From contig JAKAVO010000007.1 in assembly GCA_021817255.1 (NCBI GenBank), positions 1-63,048 on the forward strand: 63,048 nucleotides of DNA. Reading direction: 5' to 3'. This document shows positions 26,737 to 36,325 of this stretch, one piece after another. Below the pieces are notes generated by a model. That model was not told where the DNA came from. It did not search any database and was given only the letters and a program-made list of their open reading frames with translations. Within the stretch, counting starts at the first letter, position 1. Every line of letters begins with the position of its first letter. The position numbers were made by a program, and so were the translations under genes. The stretch comes from Thermoplasmata archaeon. Its GTDB lineage: Archaea; Thermoplasmatota; Thermoplasmata; Thermoplasmatales; Thermoplasmataceae.

Positions 26737-29431
26737 AAATGTGAAGATTGAAAATTTTCTTTCACACAGGAACAGCGATATTAATTTGGGAACCGGCATC
26801 AATATCATAATTGGGCAGAATGGATCCGGGAAATCGTCCATATTCGAGGCGATCAAGGTTGCTTTTTTTGGCCAGGCTGAAAGTTACAGGAGAAGGCTGG
26901 TATCGTACAATTCAACACTTGCCAAAATTCACGTAAAATTCAGGATTGGAGATCACGAATACGAAGCTGTAAGGCAGATAGAGAACAGGAAAGACAAGGA
27001 AACCACAAAGCTTGCCCTTCTATTGATGGATGGGCAGAAAATCGTTGAAGGGGCAAGCGCAGTTACTGCAGAACTGCAAAAGATAATAGGCATATCGAAA
27101 AGTGCGTTCATCAATTCCATTTACGTTGACCAGGGGCAGATTGATTCCCTTGTGAAAGAATCCCCTGCAGAAAGAAAAGATGTTTTCAATGAAATCATTG
27201 GATTGAGGAATTATGACAGGGCATTTGCTGAAGTTGACAGGATTGTAAAAAACATGGCTGGGAAGATAGATGAGCAGGAACCGAAAACTGATGAATTGGC
27301 GAAAATGATGCAGGAAGTGGGTTCCAAAGAAACGGAATTGAAAAATCTTGCTGAAAAGAATGAAATAAATAAAAAGGAACTGGAAGAGAGCGAAGAACTT
27401 CTCGAAAATTTAAATAAGAAATATATAGAATACTCGGGAATCATCAGCGTTATCAGATCCAATAAAGAAAAAATTTCAGAACTGGAAAAAGATAAGGCTT
27501 ACCTGGATGAAAAGATCAGGAAAATCAATGAAGGGATGGAAAAACTTGAGTTTCTAAAAGCAGAGTTGCAGAATATTGAGAATAATGATCTTTACCTTCA
27601 TGGAGATAAGATTGCCCTGATAGAACAGAATTACAGGCAGATCGATGATGAGAAGAAGCAGATAGAACAGTTGAAACTGGAGGTGGAGAAACTCAATAAG
27701 TCCGTTGAAAGGGAAAAGGATGAAAGGCAGAAATATAATATCTGGAAGCAGAAATTAGAAGAGATTGAGAAGAATGAGAAGGAATTGAGTTCACTGACAG
27801 AAAATCATGTTAAATACATAACCTTGGGAAAAGAAATTAAGGATAAACAGTCAGAGATAGTGAAATTAAGGGCAGAACTGAATGAATGCGAAGTAAAGAT
27901 TCCGGAAAGGATTATTTCTGAAAAGTTGCCTCCGGAAGATGTTGATAAAGAAATTGCGGCACTCAGAAATGAAGAGAATGAGATTAATTCCAAAAGCGGA
28001 GTTGCCAGGAATGAAATACTGAACTTTAAGAATGAAATAGATAAAGCAAATAATAAGATCCTGAACCTGAAGGATGAGAAGGAATGCCCCCTCTGTGGGC
28101 AGGAACTCACGGCAGGCCATCTGCACAGGGTAATGGATGAATACAGGAAACAGGTTTCAGATATGGAAGAGGGGGTAAAATCAAATAATAATCTGATAGC
28201 CGCCCTAGACAGGAAAAAAGAGAATCTGAAAAGCAGGATTGACCTGTTTTCAAGCCAGCATGTGAAAAACTACTATGCCATCCTGGACGAAACAGGCAGG
28301 CTCACCAGGGAGATACAGGCAAAAGAGCTGGAACTTGAGGGTTTGGACAAATCCCATGCCCGCTTTGAAGAGCTGAAAAAAGTTCTGGAAGGAAGTGATG
28401 CCTTAAAAAGAGATTTCAGGGCAATGGAAAATGAATACCTCAAACTGCAGAAAACAATAGAAGTGCTGGGAGATCAGAATATTGGAGAGAAAATAGAACG
28501 CGAAAACAAAAAGATAGAAAATCTTCATGATCTCAACAAATCAAACGAAAAGAGCTTTAAGCTCTGGAGTGAAGGGAAACGATCTGATGAATACCAGGAA
28601 CTTAAGGATAAAGCTGCACGGATAAAGAAAGATATAGATTCATACAGCAATGCTGTGCAGGACCTCAACGACACAAAGTCCAGACGTTCAGCCACTGAGG
28701 AAACGATCAATAAGAATATGCAGGAAAATGAAAAGAGAAGTGTTCAACTTGCCTCTTTCGGTGAAATCGAGAAACAGTTGTCTGGAGCAAATGAAAGAAA
28801 AAGAACCCTTGCTGGTTTAGAACTGAACCTAGCAGGGCAGATATCATCGCTGAAGGCATCTATTGAGGAGATGCAGAAAAATGCCGCCAGGCTGGGGAAT
28901 GAGCTTGATGAAATAAAGAACCTGAGGAAGATTTACGAATTCCTCTCAATGGTCAGAAAGGCCTTCAACAGGGATGGAATACCGCAACTCATAAGGCAGA
29001 TGGCACTGGAGTCAATAAATTCCATCACCCGGAACCTCATCTCCAGGTTTAACCTGAACATGGAAGATATCAGGATATCAGAAGATCTTGATGTGGAGAT
29101 TATGCAGAATGGTTCTGTAAAGAATATAACCCAGTTAAGCGGCGGTGAAAAAACTGCAGTTTCCATTGCCATGAGGCTGGCAATAGCCAAGTATCTTGGA
29201 AGAAATATAAGCACCATAATGATGGATGAGCCCACTGTTTACCTGGATGAGGAAAGAAGAAATGACCTGAGGGAGATATTGCAGTATGCGATGAAAGATC
29301 TCAGTGATGAGGGCATATTCCCGCAGATTGTGATTATAACACACCATCCTGAACTGGAAATTGCTGCCGACATCTCCCTCCATGTCAGGAAATTTGAAGG
29401 CGCATCAGTTGTGGAAACCAGCAGCTACTGA
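26726..29431 (+). CDS. rad50: Rad50 ATPase
   Basis: A protein of 901 residues. The N-terminal ABC half has Walker A IIGQNGSGKSSIFEAI. Two long coiled-coil arms (about 170-440 and 480-760) flank the zinc hook CPLCGQEL (around residue 453), through which two Rad50 molecules join. The C-terminal half holds the signature QLSGGEKTAVSIAMRLA and Walker B STIMMDEPTVYLD. With Mre11 it bridges and processes DNA ends. It is the last gene of the repair operon and converges on sufU with a 7-base overlap of the two 3' ends. Confidence 0.96.
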   Translation: MIIENVKIENFLSHRNSDINLGTGINIIIGQNGSGKSSIFEAIKVAFFGQAESYRRRLVSYNSTLAKIHVKFRIGDHEYEAVRQIENRKDKETTKLALLLMDGQKIVEGASAVTAELQKIIGISKSAFINSIYVDQGQIDSLVKESPAERKDVFNEIIGLRNYDRAFAEVDRIVKNMAGKIDEQEPKTDELAKMMQEVGSKETELKNLAEKNEINKKELEESEELLENLNKKYIEYSGIISVIRSNKEKISELEKDKAYLDEKIRKINEGMEKLEFLKAELQNIENNDLYLHGDKIALIEQNYRQIDDEKKQIEQLKLEVEKLNKSVEREKDERQKYNIWKQKLEEIEKNEKELSSLTENHVKYITLGKEIKDKQSEIVKLRAELNECEVKIPERIISEKLPPEDVDKEIAALRNEENEINSKSGVARNEILNFKNEIDKANNKILNLKDEKECPLCGQELTAGHLHRVMDEYRKQVSDMEEGVKSNNNLIAALDRKKENLKSRIDLFSSQHVKNYYAILDETGRLTREIQAKELELEGLDKSHARFEELKKVLEGSDALKRDFRAMENEYLKLQKTIEVLGDQNIGEKIERENKKIENLHDLNKSNEKSFKLWSEGKRSDEYQELKDKAARIKKDIDSYSNAVQDLNDTKSRRSATEETINKNMQENEKRSVQLASFGEIEKQLSGANERKRTLAGLELNLAGQISSLKASIEEMQKNAARLGNELDEIKNLRKIYEFLSMVRKAFNRDGIPQLIRQMALESINSITRNLISRFNLNMEDIRISEDLDVEIMQNGSVKNITQLSGGEKTAVSIAMRLAIAKYLGRNISTIMMDEPTVYLDEERRNDLREILQYAMKDLSDEGIFPQIVIITHHPELEIAADISLHVRKFEGASVVETSSY

Positions 29432-29814
29432 GGGTTTCTGCTTTTAAAATCCTTTATCATTTTGATAAGGGCATCGTATGACAGCAGGGCACATTTTTCT
29501 CTGGCAGGGCCCAATTTCAGGCCAAGGTTGCCAAGGATGTCCTCCTTTGTCATGCCCAGCACGTTTTCAATAGGCTTTCCTTCTACATTCTCTGATAATA
29601 TGGAGGCGGATGCCACACTGATCGAACATCCCTTTGCAACATATTTTATCTCCTTTATCCTGCCTTCCCCAATCCTGACATACATTGCAATTGTATCGCC
29701 GCAGGTAGGGTTTGTTTCCATTATGTGCTCATCAGGATTTTCAATCTTTCCAAAGTTCCTTGGCTCCTGGTAATGCTCATCTATTATTGCGCTGTAAACT
29801 ATGTCATCAGTCAT
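29425..29814 (-). CDS. sufU: SufU/IscU-type Fe-S scaffold or sulfur-transfer protein
   Basis: A protein of 129 residues of the NifU N-terminal family. The three conserved cysteines are visible in NPTCGDTIAMYVR, AKGCSISVASASILSE and REKCALLSYDAL. It receives sulfur from the desulfurase SufS and may carry it to SufBCD or act as scaffold. The ATG overlaps the sufS stop (ATGA). It is the last gene of sufC-sufB-sufD-sufS-sufU. No SufA or SufE is present in the window. Confidence 0.9.
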   Translation of the reverse strand: MTDDIVYSAIIDEHYQEPRNFGKIENPDEHIMETNPTCGDTIAMYVRIGEGRIKEIKYVAKGCSISVASASILSENVEGKPIENVLGMTKEDILGNLGLKLGPAREKCALLSYDALIKMIKDFKSRNPQ

Positions 29815-31073
29815 TTCACAATCATCCTCTTTTCTATTTTTTGAATTGATTCAAACAGGCGATCTGCATCCTTCATATCATTGTATATATAAAAAGATGC
29901 CCTTGCTGTTGCATAAACCCCCAATGCAACCGTCATTGGCATGGCACAGTGGTGGCCGGACCTGAGCTCAACACCCTCGATCTTGTCAGCCATGTGGGAA
30001 ATATCATGTGGATGGACCTCATTTCCAAATGGCCTGTCACCTTCCACTTTTTTCTTTATGTTGAAAGTGAATATTCCTGCCCTGTATTCAGGATCCCTTG
30101 GCCCATAGCTTACCAGGTCATCCATGTTCAGTTCATCTTCTCTTTTCAGGATATAAGAGATTATCTCCTTCTCATGATCCCTGATGTTTTCCATTCCGAT
30201 TTTTCTGAGGTAATCAACAGCGGCTGAGAGCCCTATTGCACCCTCAATATTTGGTGTTCCCGCTTCAAATTTCTCAGGCACCTCTGCAGAAACAAAATGA
30301 TCTTCATACACTTCCCTTATCATCTCGCCACCGCCCATGTAGGGTGGCATTTCGTTTAATATCTCTTCAGTGCCATACAGGCATCCTGTTCCGGATGGCC
30401 CAAGCATCTTGTGGCCTGAGAAAGCCATAAGGTCACATTTTAGCTTTTTCACATCCACTGGCATATGTGGAACACTCTGTGCACCATCAACAACAAATTT
30501 GATGCCCAGGTTGTGGAGATGCATCCCAACATCATTGAGATCGTTTATTGTCCCAAGTATATTGGAGCATTGTGTTAATGAGACAACCTTTGTCCTTTCA
30601 CTGAGGTTTTCCTCGATCAACTTCCAGTTGATTCTTTCCCTTTCTCCATTCTCTATAAATTTCAACCCAATCTTTCTGTTTGCTGCCTGAATCTGCCATG
30701 GAACTATGTTTGAATGGTGTTCCATTCTTGAAACCAGCACTTCGTCCCCTTCCCCCATCACGGAAACCAGCCCTGATGCTGTTAGATTCAACGCTTCAGT
30801 TGCATTCCTGACGAAAACAATGTTATTCGCTTTTGCGCCTACGAACTTTGCTATATTTTCTCTTGATCTGTTATACAGTTCGGTTGCTTCCTCACCAATC
30901 CTGTAAACACCACGATGGACATTTGAATTGTGGTTTTCGTAGAAATTTACGACTGAATCTATAACTGACCTGGGTTTCTGTGTTGTTGCAGCATTGTCCA
31001 GATAAACAATGCCTTCTCTCTCAAACCGCTTAAAAATGGGAAAATCTTTTCTAATTTCATCAACATTAATCAA
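29811..31073 (-). CDS. sufS: SufS-type cysteine desulfurase
   Basis: A protein of 420 residues, PLP-dependent. Motifs: YLDNAATTQKP, RNATEALNLTASG, MEHHSNIVPW, VDGAQSVPHM and the PLP lysine in AFSGHKMLGPSGTG; the active-site cysteine region reads LRSGHHCAMP, typical of SufS/CsdA (group II). It takes sulfur from cysteine for Fe-S cluster assembly. The start is a TTG (codon at 31071-31073), with the conserved start MINVDEIRKDFPIF. It lies between sufD and sufU. Confidence 0.95.
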   Translation of the reverse strand: MINVDEIRKDFPIFKRFEREGIVYLDNAATTQKPRSVIDSVVNFYENHNSNVHRGVYRIGEEATELYNRSRENIAKFVGAKANNIVFVRNATEALNLTASGLVSVMGEGDEVLVSRMEHHSNIVPWQIQAANRKIGLKFIENGERERINWKLIEENLSERTKVVSLTQCSNILGTINDLNDVGMHLHNLGIKFVVDGAQSVPHMPVDVKKLKCDLMAFSGHKMLGPSGTGCLYGTEEILNEMPPYMGGGEMIREVYEDHFVSAEVPEKFEAGTPNIEGAIGLSAAVDYLRKIGMENIRDHEKEIISYILKREDELNMDDLVSYGPRDPEYRAGIFTFNIKKKVEGDRPFGNEVHPHDISHMADKIEGVELRSGHHCAMPMTVALGVYATARASFYIYNDMKDADRLFESIQKIEKRMIVK

Positions 31074-31104
31074 ATTGCTCGCCAGTATTGATAGGATATT
31101 TCTT

Positions 31105-32316
31105 TTAAAAATTTATATCCTTTGAATATTCTCTTACAGTTTCAATAAATTTTTCATTGTTTGACTTTTCGATGATTGACTCGATAAATCCGCCCGTGAT
31201 CAGCATTGTTGATGTTTTCTCGTCAATTCCCCTGCTTTCCAGGTACAGTATCTGTTCCTTGTCCACATTGCTTATGGCAGAGCCGTGCTTTGATCTTGTG
31301 TTGTTATTTCTTATGATAAGCCCTGGCTTTGAATTTGCATAGCCCTCCTTAGAAAGCAGGAGGATCTTTGAATCGTAGAAACCGCTTGAAAGCACACTTG
31401 GCAATTCTATGTCAACGTTTCCCCTGTGAATGGTGGAACTTGATCCCTTCACAACCCCCCTGACCTGTATATCAGCAGACGTGCTTTTTCCTATCTGGAA
31501 ACTGCTATCCCTGACATCAATTGACTGGCGGCCATTGCTGAAACTGGCTCCGAACACCCTGTAATCAGATTCATTGCCTTCCTGCGTTGATTCATTGACA
31601 AAAAGCAATTTGCCCGAACCATGGTTAATATGGAAGATCTTGAATGTGGAAGACTTTTCCTGGTATGTCCTTACGAATGTAATGTCACTAACTCCTGTAC
31701 TCTTGTCCTGAAGGTAATTGTATTCGAGTGTTGAACCCTCTCCCATGAATATGTATGTGGCTTTGCCCTGTGTTGGATTGCCCTTTGCCTCCCCTTCTGT
31801 GTATCTTGATTCAATGATATTTACCTTTGAGAATGCGCCTATGAATATAATATTCTTTTCAGAACCTGAGTCTGAGCCATTGTTATAGGCATCTATGGTG
31901 ACTTTTACTTCCCTGTCCTTCTGTATGTTAAGAAAATATCCTGTGTTCCATGATGCATTTATGAGGAATTCCTCTCTGTCTTTTCCCTTTTTTTCCCATA
32001 CTGCAGGGGGAAGATCATCGAGGGATTCTTCTATGTTGCTGATTTTTACCCCTTTTAACTCCTTTTTGCTGACAATCTGGCCATTGCCTATGAGAATGTC
32101 ACAGTCCCTGCCGCCGGGCTCGAGATCGAGTTTTCCGTAGATTCCTGTAGCCATATTTTCCAGGTCTTTCTCTGAAAAATCCACATAATCTTTCACCGTT
32201 GGGCTCTCTTTATGTGTTCTTCTTGGCGTTTTAAGATAATTTAAGAATGAATCCTGCCTGAAATCATAGGCAGGATCTTTCAGCCTTGTTTTTAATAAGT
32301 CAGAAAACTGTTCCAT
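31105..32316 (-). CDS. sufD: SufD, Fe-S cluster assembly scaffold subunit
   Basis: A protein of 403 residues with the SufBD beta-helix core in its C-terminal half: GEGSTLEYNYLQDKSTG, then HRGNVDIELPSVLSSGFYDS and ARSKHGSAIS-like (NTRSKHGSAISNVDKEQILY). It forms the SufBC2D complex that builds clusters. Six bases separate it from sufB, with an AGGATGATCC ribosome site upstream. It is shorter and less conserved than SufB, as usual. Confidence 0.92.
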   Translation of the reverse strand: MEQFSDLLKTRLKDPAYDFRQDSFLNYLKTPRRTHKESPTVKDYVDFSEKDLENMATGIYGKLDLEPGGRDCDILIGNGQIVSKKELKGVKISNIEESLDDLPPAVWEKKGKDREEFLINASWNTGYFLNIQKDREVKVTIDAYNNGSDSGSEKNIIFIGAFSKVNIIESRYTEGEAKGNPTQGKATYIFMGEGSTLEYNYLQDKSTGVSDITFVRTYQEKSSTFKIFHINHGSGKLLFVNESTQEGNESDYRVFGASFSNGRQSIDVRDSSFQIGKSTSADIQVRGVVKGSSSTIHRGNVDIELPSVLSSGFYDSKILLLSKEGYANSKPGLIIRNNNTRSKHGSAISNVDKEQILYLESRGIDEKTSTMLITGGFIESIIEKSNNEKFIETVREYSKDINF

Positions 32317-32322
32317 GAAGGA

Positions 32323-33765
32323 TCATCCTACTGCTCCAAGTTTGTTCATTTCAAGCTTTACCAGCCTGTTCATTTCAATAGCAAATTCCATCGGTATTTC
32401 CTTCATTACATCGTCAAGGAAGCCCAGAACTATCATTGAACTTGCCTCATCTTCAGAAAGTCCCCTTGATCTGAGGTAGGTTAATTCTTCTGTGCCGATT
32501 TTTCCAACGCTTGCTTCGTGTGAGAATGTGGCTGTTGGTTCATATATTTCATCGTGCGGAAATGTCAGCGACTGGGAATCGTCATTGATCAGGAGAGCAT
32601 CGCACTGCACTTTGCTTCTTGAATCCACTGCTCCTTTGTTCATTCTCAGCAGTCCCCTGTAGATAGCCTTTCCGTCCTCGATGCTTATGCTCTTTGCTAT
32701 GATCTTTGATGTTGTGTGCGGTGCCATGTGTATTGCTTTTGCCCCTGTATCCTTTACTGTTCCGGCACCTGCCAGTGAAATATTGAGGTTTGACGTTGAA
32801 GCGTATGGGCCTCTCAGGTATGACGATGGATATATCATTGTGATTTTTGACCCAAGTGAACCGCCAACCCACTCCATCTTGGCCCTTTCATCTACCCAGG
32901 CTCTCTTTGTCGGCATGTTGTAAACACTTTTTGACCAGTTCTGCACACTTGTATATCTTACATCTGAATCCCTTTGCGCATATATCTCCACTATGGCACT
33001 GTGAAGTGAGTCCTTGTCCCATCTTGGTGCAGTGCATCCCTCTATGTAATGCACTTTTGACCCTTCATCTCCAACTACTATTGTGTGCTCAAACTGCCCT
33101 GTGCTTTCATTGTTCATCCTGAAATATGTCTGAAGAGGCATATCAATATGCACCCCCTTTGGCACATAGAGGAAAGAACCTCCACTCCACACTGCACCAT
33201 TCAGTGCTGCGAATTTGTTGTCCGTAAAAGGAACTGCCTTGCAGAAGTAATCTTTAACAAGATCCGGATGGTTCTTGACAGCTGAGTCAAGGTCCATAAA
33301 GACAACACCCTTGTCTTCCCATACCTTTTTCAGTGAATGGTATACGCCTTCACTTTCGTACTGTGCAACGGAACCTGCAAGGTATTTCTGCTCCATCTCC
33401 GGAATTCCAAGTTTCTGGAAAGTGTCCTTTATCTGATCCGGGACGTCATCCCAGTTCTGGGATTTTCTCTCATCAGGCCTGTTGTAATATGTTGTGTTTT
33501 CCCAGTCAATGCCGGAAAGATCCGGACCCCATGTAGGCATAGGCTTTGACTGGAAGATTTCCAGCGCTTTCAGCCTCATTCTCCTCATCCAGTCAGGCTC
33601 TTTTTTAATCTCTGATATTTCCTCAACCACGGATTTATTCAGTCCTTTGCCGGTTGAGTATATTGGGTTGTACTTGTCATGAAATTCCCAATCGGATGAT
33701 TTTGAATCCTTTAAACTTTCAACCAGCCTTTCTATTTCTTCTTCCTTTGATAATTCAACTTCCAT
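32323..33765 (-). CDS. sufB: SufB, Fe-S cluster assembly scaffold subunit
   Basis: A protein of 480 residues, nearly standard length. Highly conserved segments: WSGGSFLYVPKGVHIDMPLQ, VHYIEGCTAPRW (with the cysteine of the core), VQNWSKSVYNMPTKRA, MIYPSSYLRGPYA, SRSKVQCDALL and EASVGKIGTEELTYLRSRGL. It is the main scaffold of SufBC2D. A GGAGTGA ribosome site sits in the last codons of sufC, five bases before its ATG. Confidence 0.97.
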   Translation of the reverse strand: MEVELSKEEEIERLVESLKDSKSSDWEFHDKYNPIYSTGKGLNKSVVEEISEIKKEPDWMRRMRLKALEIFQSKPMPTWGPDLSGIDWENTTYYNRPDERKSQNWDDVPDQIKDTFQKLGIPEMEQKYLAGSVAQYESEGVYHSLKKVWEDKGVVFMDLDSAVKNHPDLVKDYFCKAVPFTDNKFAALNGAVWSGGSFLYVPKGVHIDMPLQTYFRMNNESTGQFEHTIVVGDEGSKVHYIEGCTAPRWDKDSLHSAIVEIYAQRDSDVRYTSVQNWSKSVYNMPTKRAWVDERAKMEWVGGSLGSKITMIYPSSYLRGPYASTSNLNISLAGAGTVKDTGAKAIHMAPHTTSKIIAKSISIEDGKAIYRGLLRMNKGAVDSRSKVQCDALLINDDSQSLTFPHDEIYEPTATFSHEASVGKIGTEELTYLRSRGLSEDEASSMIVLGFLDDVMKEIPMEFAIEMNRLVKLEMNKLGAVG

Positions 33766-33770
33766 TTATC

Positions 33771-34508
33771 TCACTCCTTTATCCAGTCATAGCCTTCTTC
33801 TTCTATTTTCAGGGCAAGGCTCTTATCCCCGTTTCTAACTATTTTTCCATTCATCAGTATGTGGACAAAATCAGGATCAATGTTCCTGAGAATCCTCTGG
33901 TAGTGCGTGATGATAAGGAATCCGACTTCACTGTTGTGGTATTTTATAATTTCCTCGGCTACAAGCCTGAGGGCGTCTACGTCAAGCCCGGAGTCTATCT
34001 CGTCAAGAACCACTATTTTTGGCTTAAGTATAGCCATCTGAAGAATTTCGAATCTCTTTCTTTCACCGCCTGAAAAACCGTCGTTAACAGACCTCGACAT
34101 GAAGGATTCGTCCAGGCCAACGAACCTGAGATGTTCCTTTACCCTGTTAAAGAATTCAGTGACTGTAACCTTGTCTTCGGGGTGAAGCTGCTTATATGCT
34201 GTTCTCAGGAATGATGAGATTTTTACCCCGGGGATTGAGATTGGGCTCTGGAATGCGAGGAATAATCCTGCCCTTGCCCTTTCTTCTGGTGTTTTCTCTG
34301 TAAGATTGTTGCCGTCGAGCATTATTGAGCCACCTTCAATTGCATAATTGGGATGGCCTATCAAAACATTGCCCAACGTGCTCTTGCCTGCTCCGTTTGG
34401 CCCCATAAGTGCATGAATTTCTCCACCTTTAACATCAAAATCAACGCCTTTCAGTATCTCCTTTCCTTCCACACTGGCTCGGAGATTAGTAATTTTCAGC
34501 TCGACCAT
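33771..34508 (-). CDS. sufC: SufC, Fe-S assembly ATPase
   Basis: A protein of 245 residues from the ATG at 34508 (MVELKITNLRASVEGKEIL). The ABC ATPase motifs are ALMGPNGAGKSTLGNVL (Walker A), FSGGERKRFEILQMA (signature) and IVVLDEIDSGLDVDAL (Walker B). It powers SufBC2D. The frame is open further upstream to 34739, but that stretch runs through the divergent regulator and its promoter; a TATA-like TTTAAATAT lies about 25 bases before 34508. It is the first gene of the suf operon. Confidence 0.95.
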   Translation of the reverse strand: MVELKITNLRASVEGKEILKGVDFDVKGGEIHALMGPNGAGKSTLGNVLIGHPNYAIEGGSIMLDGNNLTEKTPEERARAGLFLAFQSPISIPGVKISSFLRTAYKQLHPEDKVTVTEFFNRVKEHLRFVGLDESFMSRSVNDGFSGGERKRFEILQMAILKPKIVVLDEIDSGLDVDALRLVAEEIIKYHNSEVGFLIITHYQRILRNIDPDFVHILMNGKIVRNGDKSLALKIEEEGYDWIKE

Positions 34509-34527
34509 AATTCCAAATTGGTTTAAC

Positions 34528-34575
34528 ATATTTAAACACTTTCTTATGTTTAAAGTCAATAAAGTTAATATAAGT
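34528..34575. promoter_or_regulatory. Divergent suf/sufR-like promoter with inverted repeat
   Basis: TTTAAACA (34531-34538) and TGTTTAAA (34547-34554) form a perfect 8-bp inverted repeat with an 8-base spacer. The left arm overlaps the TATA box of sufC (minus strand). The TATA-like TTAATATAA of the regulator gene lies just to the right, near 34566-34574. One repressor bound here could close both promoters. Binding is inferred. Confidence 0.55.
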
Positions 34576-34593
34576 AGTTTCCTTATCTCATAT

Positions 34594-35265
34594 ATGGATA
34601 ATGAACTGGCAGTGAGTCCTCTCCTTGGGAGAGTTAAAACAACCATACTGACCATTCTTGAGGATGGGGAAAGGAGCATGGCTTTCCTTGCTGAAAACCT
34701 GGACATGAATAAAACTGCGGTAAAGGAGCATATGGACACACTCGAAAAAATGGGCTATGTTAAGCCATTTTTTAAGAAAGAAGGCACTGGAAGGCCTTCC
34801 AAGTATTATGAAATAAGCCAGTCTGGAATGGAGTTGTTCCCAAAGAAATATTCGGAGCTCATGGCAACATTCCTGGATGAATTCAGGAATGAATTCGGAG
34901 AAATGAAACTGAATATGCTGCTTGGGCAGGTTGCCGACAGGTTGATGGAAAAGGCAGGATTCAAGGAAAAAGATGGCATAATGGAAGGCAGGGAAATGAA
35001 GATACAGAGGCTCCAGAGCTTTGTAAATGCCCTGAATAAGCTAGGCTATTACGCAAAAATGGAAGTCAGCGGTGAAACTGTCAGGATCATAAGGCACAAC
35101 TGCATTTTTTATGAAATGGCAAAGAATAATGGCAAAGTGATCTGCGATGTGCTTGGCAAAGATATTATCCAGAGGTCCGGGGAAAACAACTTCACGCTTG
35201 TCGAGAAATTTTCAGATGGCGGAAATAAGTGTGTTGTTGAAGTAGATCTGAATCAGATCAACTGA
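34594..35265 (+). CDS. SufR-like winged-helix regulator of the suf operon
   Basis: A protein of 223 residues from ATG 34594, about 25 bases after a TATA-like box. The N-terminal winged helix (VKTTILTILEDGERSMAFLA, DMNKTAVKEHMDTLEKMGYV, TGRPSKYYEIS) is of the DeoR/ArsR style of SufR. The C-terminus has IIRHNCIFYEMAKNNGKVICD, in which two cysteines stand where SufR-type repressors bind an Fe-S cluster. It probably represses suf when clusters are plentiful. Divergence from sufC and the inverted repeat between them support this. Its 3' end overlaps the threonine dehydrogenase gene by 13 bases. Confidence 0.82.
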   Translation: MDNELAVSPLLGRVKTTILTILEDGERSMAFLAENLDMNKTAVKEHMDTLEKMGYVKPFFKKEGTGRPSKYYEISQSGMELFPKKYSELMATFLDEFRNEFGEMKLNMLLGQVADRLMEKAGFKEKDGIMEGREMKIQRLQSFVNALNKLGYYAKMEVSGETVRIIRHNCIFYEMAKNNGKVICDVLGKDIIQRSGENNFTLVEKFSDGGNKCVVEVDLNQIN

Positions 35266-36200
35266 CATTTGAAATTTTTTATCATATCTGACACTGTATC
35301 CCGGAGATTGAATTCCGGCTTAAAATTCCAGTCGTTGACTGCATCCTGAATATCTATTGAATATGGCCAGGAGTCCGCTATTTTCTGCCTGAAATCCGGT
35401 TTGTATGTTACAGTGAAATCCGGGTTGAATTCCTTTAACATTTCCTCCAGTTCCCCAGGTGAGAAACTGAATCCCATAACGTTATATGAAGTCCTTATCT
35501 GGATAGCTTCCTCAGGGGAAGTCATCAGGCGAAGTGTTGCCTGCATTGCATCCGGCATGTACAGCATCGGCAATTTCGTGTTCCTTTCGAGATAGCATTC
35601 ATAGGAATTCCCACTGGCTGCTTCCCTGATCATGCTCACTGCATAATCTGTAGTCCCGGCCGTTGGCGCCACCTTATAGCTCAAAAGTCCGGGATACCTT
35701 AAACTTCTCACATCAAGGCCATATTTGTTATGGTAATATTGAAAAAGCATTTCTGACGTAAATTTTGTTATGCCATACATTGTCGTGGGAATTGAATTGT
35801 GCCTTATTGGAGCGTTTGCCTTATCCACTTCAGGCCCGTAAACCCCTATAGTGGATGGAATGAAGACTTTTTTAACGTCCTCCGTGACGCAGGCATTCAG
35901 TATGTTTATTGTGCCTGTAAGGTTCACGTTGTATGCCATATATGGATCCTGTTCACCCTTCGCAGACAGGATAGACGCAAGGTGGTATACCTCATGAATG
36001 TTCTTTTCATCCAGTATATTTTCAACGGATTCCATATTCCTGACATCAAGAACCTCATAACTCACTTTGCTATTCGGTTTTAATGTTGATTCCTCGCGGA
36101 TGTCTGTTGCATATATTTTTCCAACAAAACTTGCTGATAGATAATCTATAAGTTCTGAGCCAACCTGGCCCAGGGAGCCGGTAATTAGAATATTGGTCAT
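35253..36200 (-). CDS. tdh: L-threonine 3-dehydrogenase (SDR/epimerase type)
   Basis: A protein of 315 residues. It has the extended-SDR Rossmann motif ILITGSLGQVGSELI (GxxGxxG), the acidic NAD-choosing residue in YATDIRE, and the catalytic MYGITKFTSEML (YxxxK). Segments such as YHLASILSAKGEQDP and RYPGLLSYKVAPTAGTTDYA match the Thermoplasma-type L-threonine dehydrogenase rather than UDP-sugar epimerases. It oxidises threonine to 2-amino-3-ketobutyrate with NAD+. The frame opens at TTG 36206; I chose the ATG at 36200. It stands alone and runs convergent with the SufR-like gene. Confidence 0.88.
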   Translation of the reverse strand: MTNILITGSLGQVGSELIDYLSASFVGKIYATDIREESTLKPNSKVSYEVLDVRNMESVENILDEKNIHEVYHLASILSAKGEQDPYMAYNVNLTGTINILNACVTEDVKKVFIPSTIGVYGPEVDKANAPIRHNSIPTTMYGITKFTSEMLFQYYHNKYGLDVRSLRYPGLLSYKVAPTAGTTDYAVSMIREAASGNSYECYLERNTKLPMLYMPDAMQATLRLMTSPEEAIQIRTSYNVMGFSFSPGELEEMLKEFNPDFTVTYKPDFRQKIADSWPYSIDIQDAVNDWNFKPEFNLRDTVSDMIKNFKCQLI

Positions 36201-36325
36201 GATCAACGTATAGGTTAAAGGTTAAAAAATATAATCTCGGCGGCTTTTGTTTTTATATCAGCACGAAAACCTTTATGATTGGATGATAAAAAATCAATAA
36301 ATTAAATGCCACATAAAAAGAGCTT

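Noticed and set aside
34509-34739. 77-residue N-terminal extension of SufC
   Set aside because: The open frame runs through the divergent promoter and the start of the regulator gene. SufC starts naturally at MVELKITNL, with a TATA box at leaderless distance.
35253-36206. UDP-glucose 4-epimerase
   Set aside because: The fold is shared, but ILSAKGEQDP and PTAGTTDYA match the SDR-type threonine dehydrogenase and not sugar epimerases.
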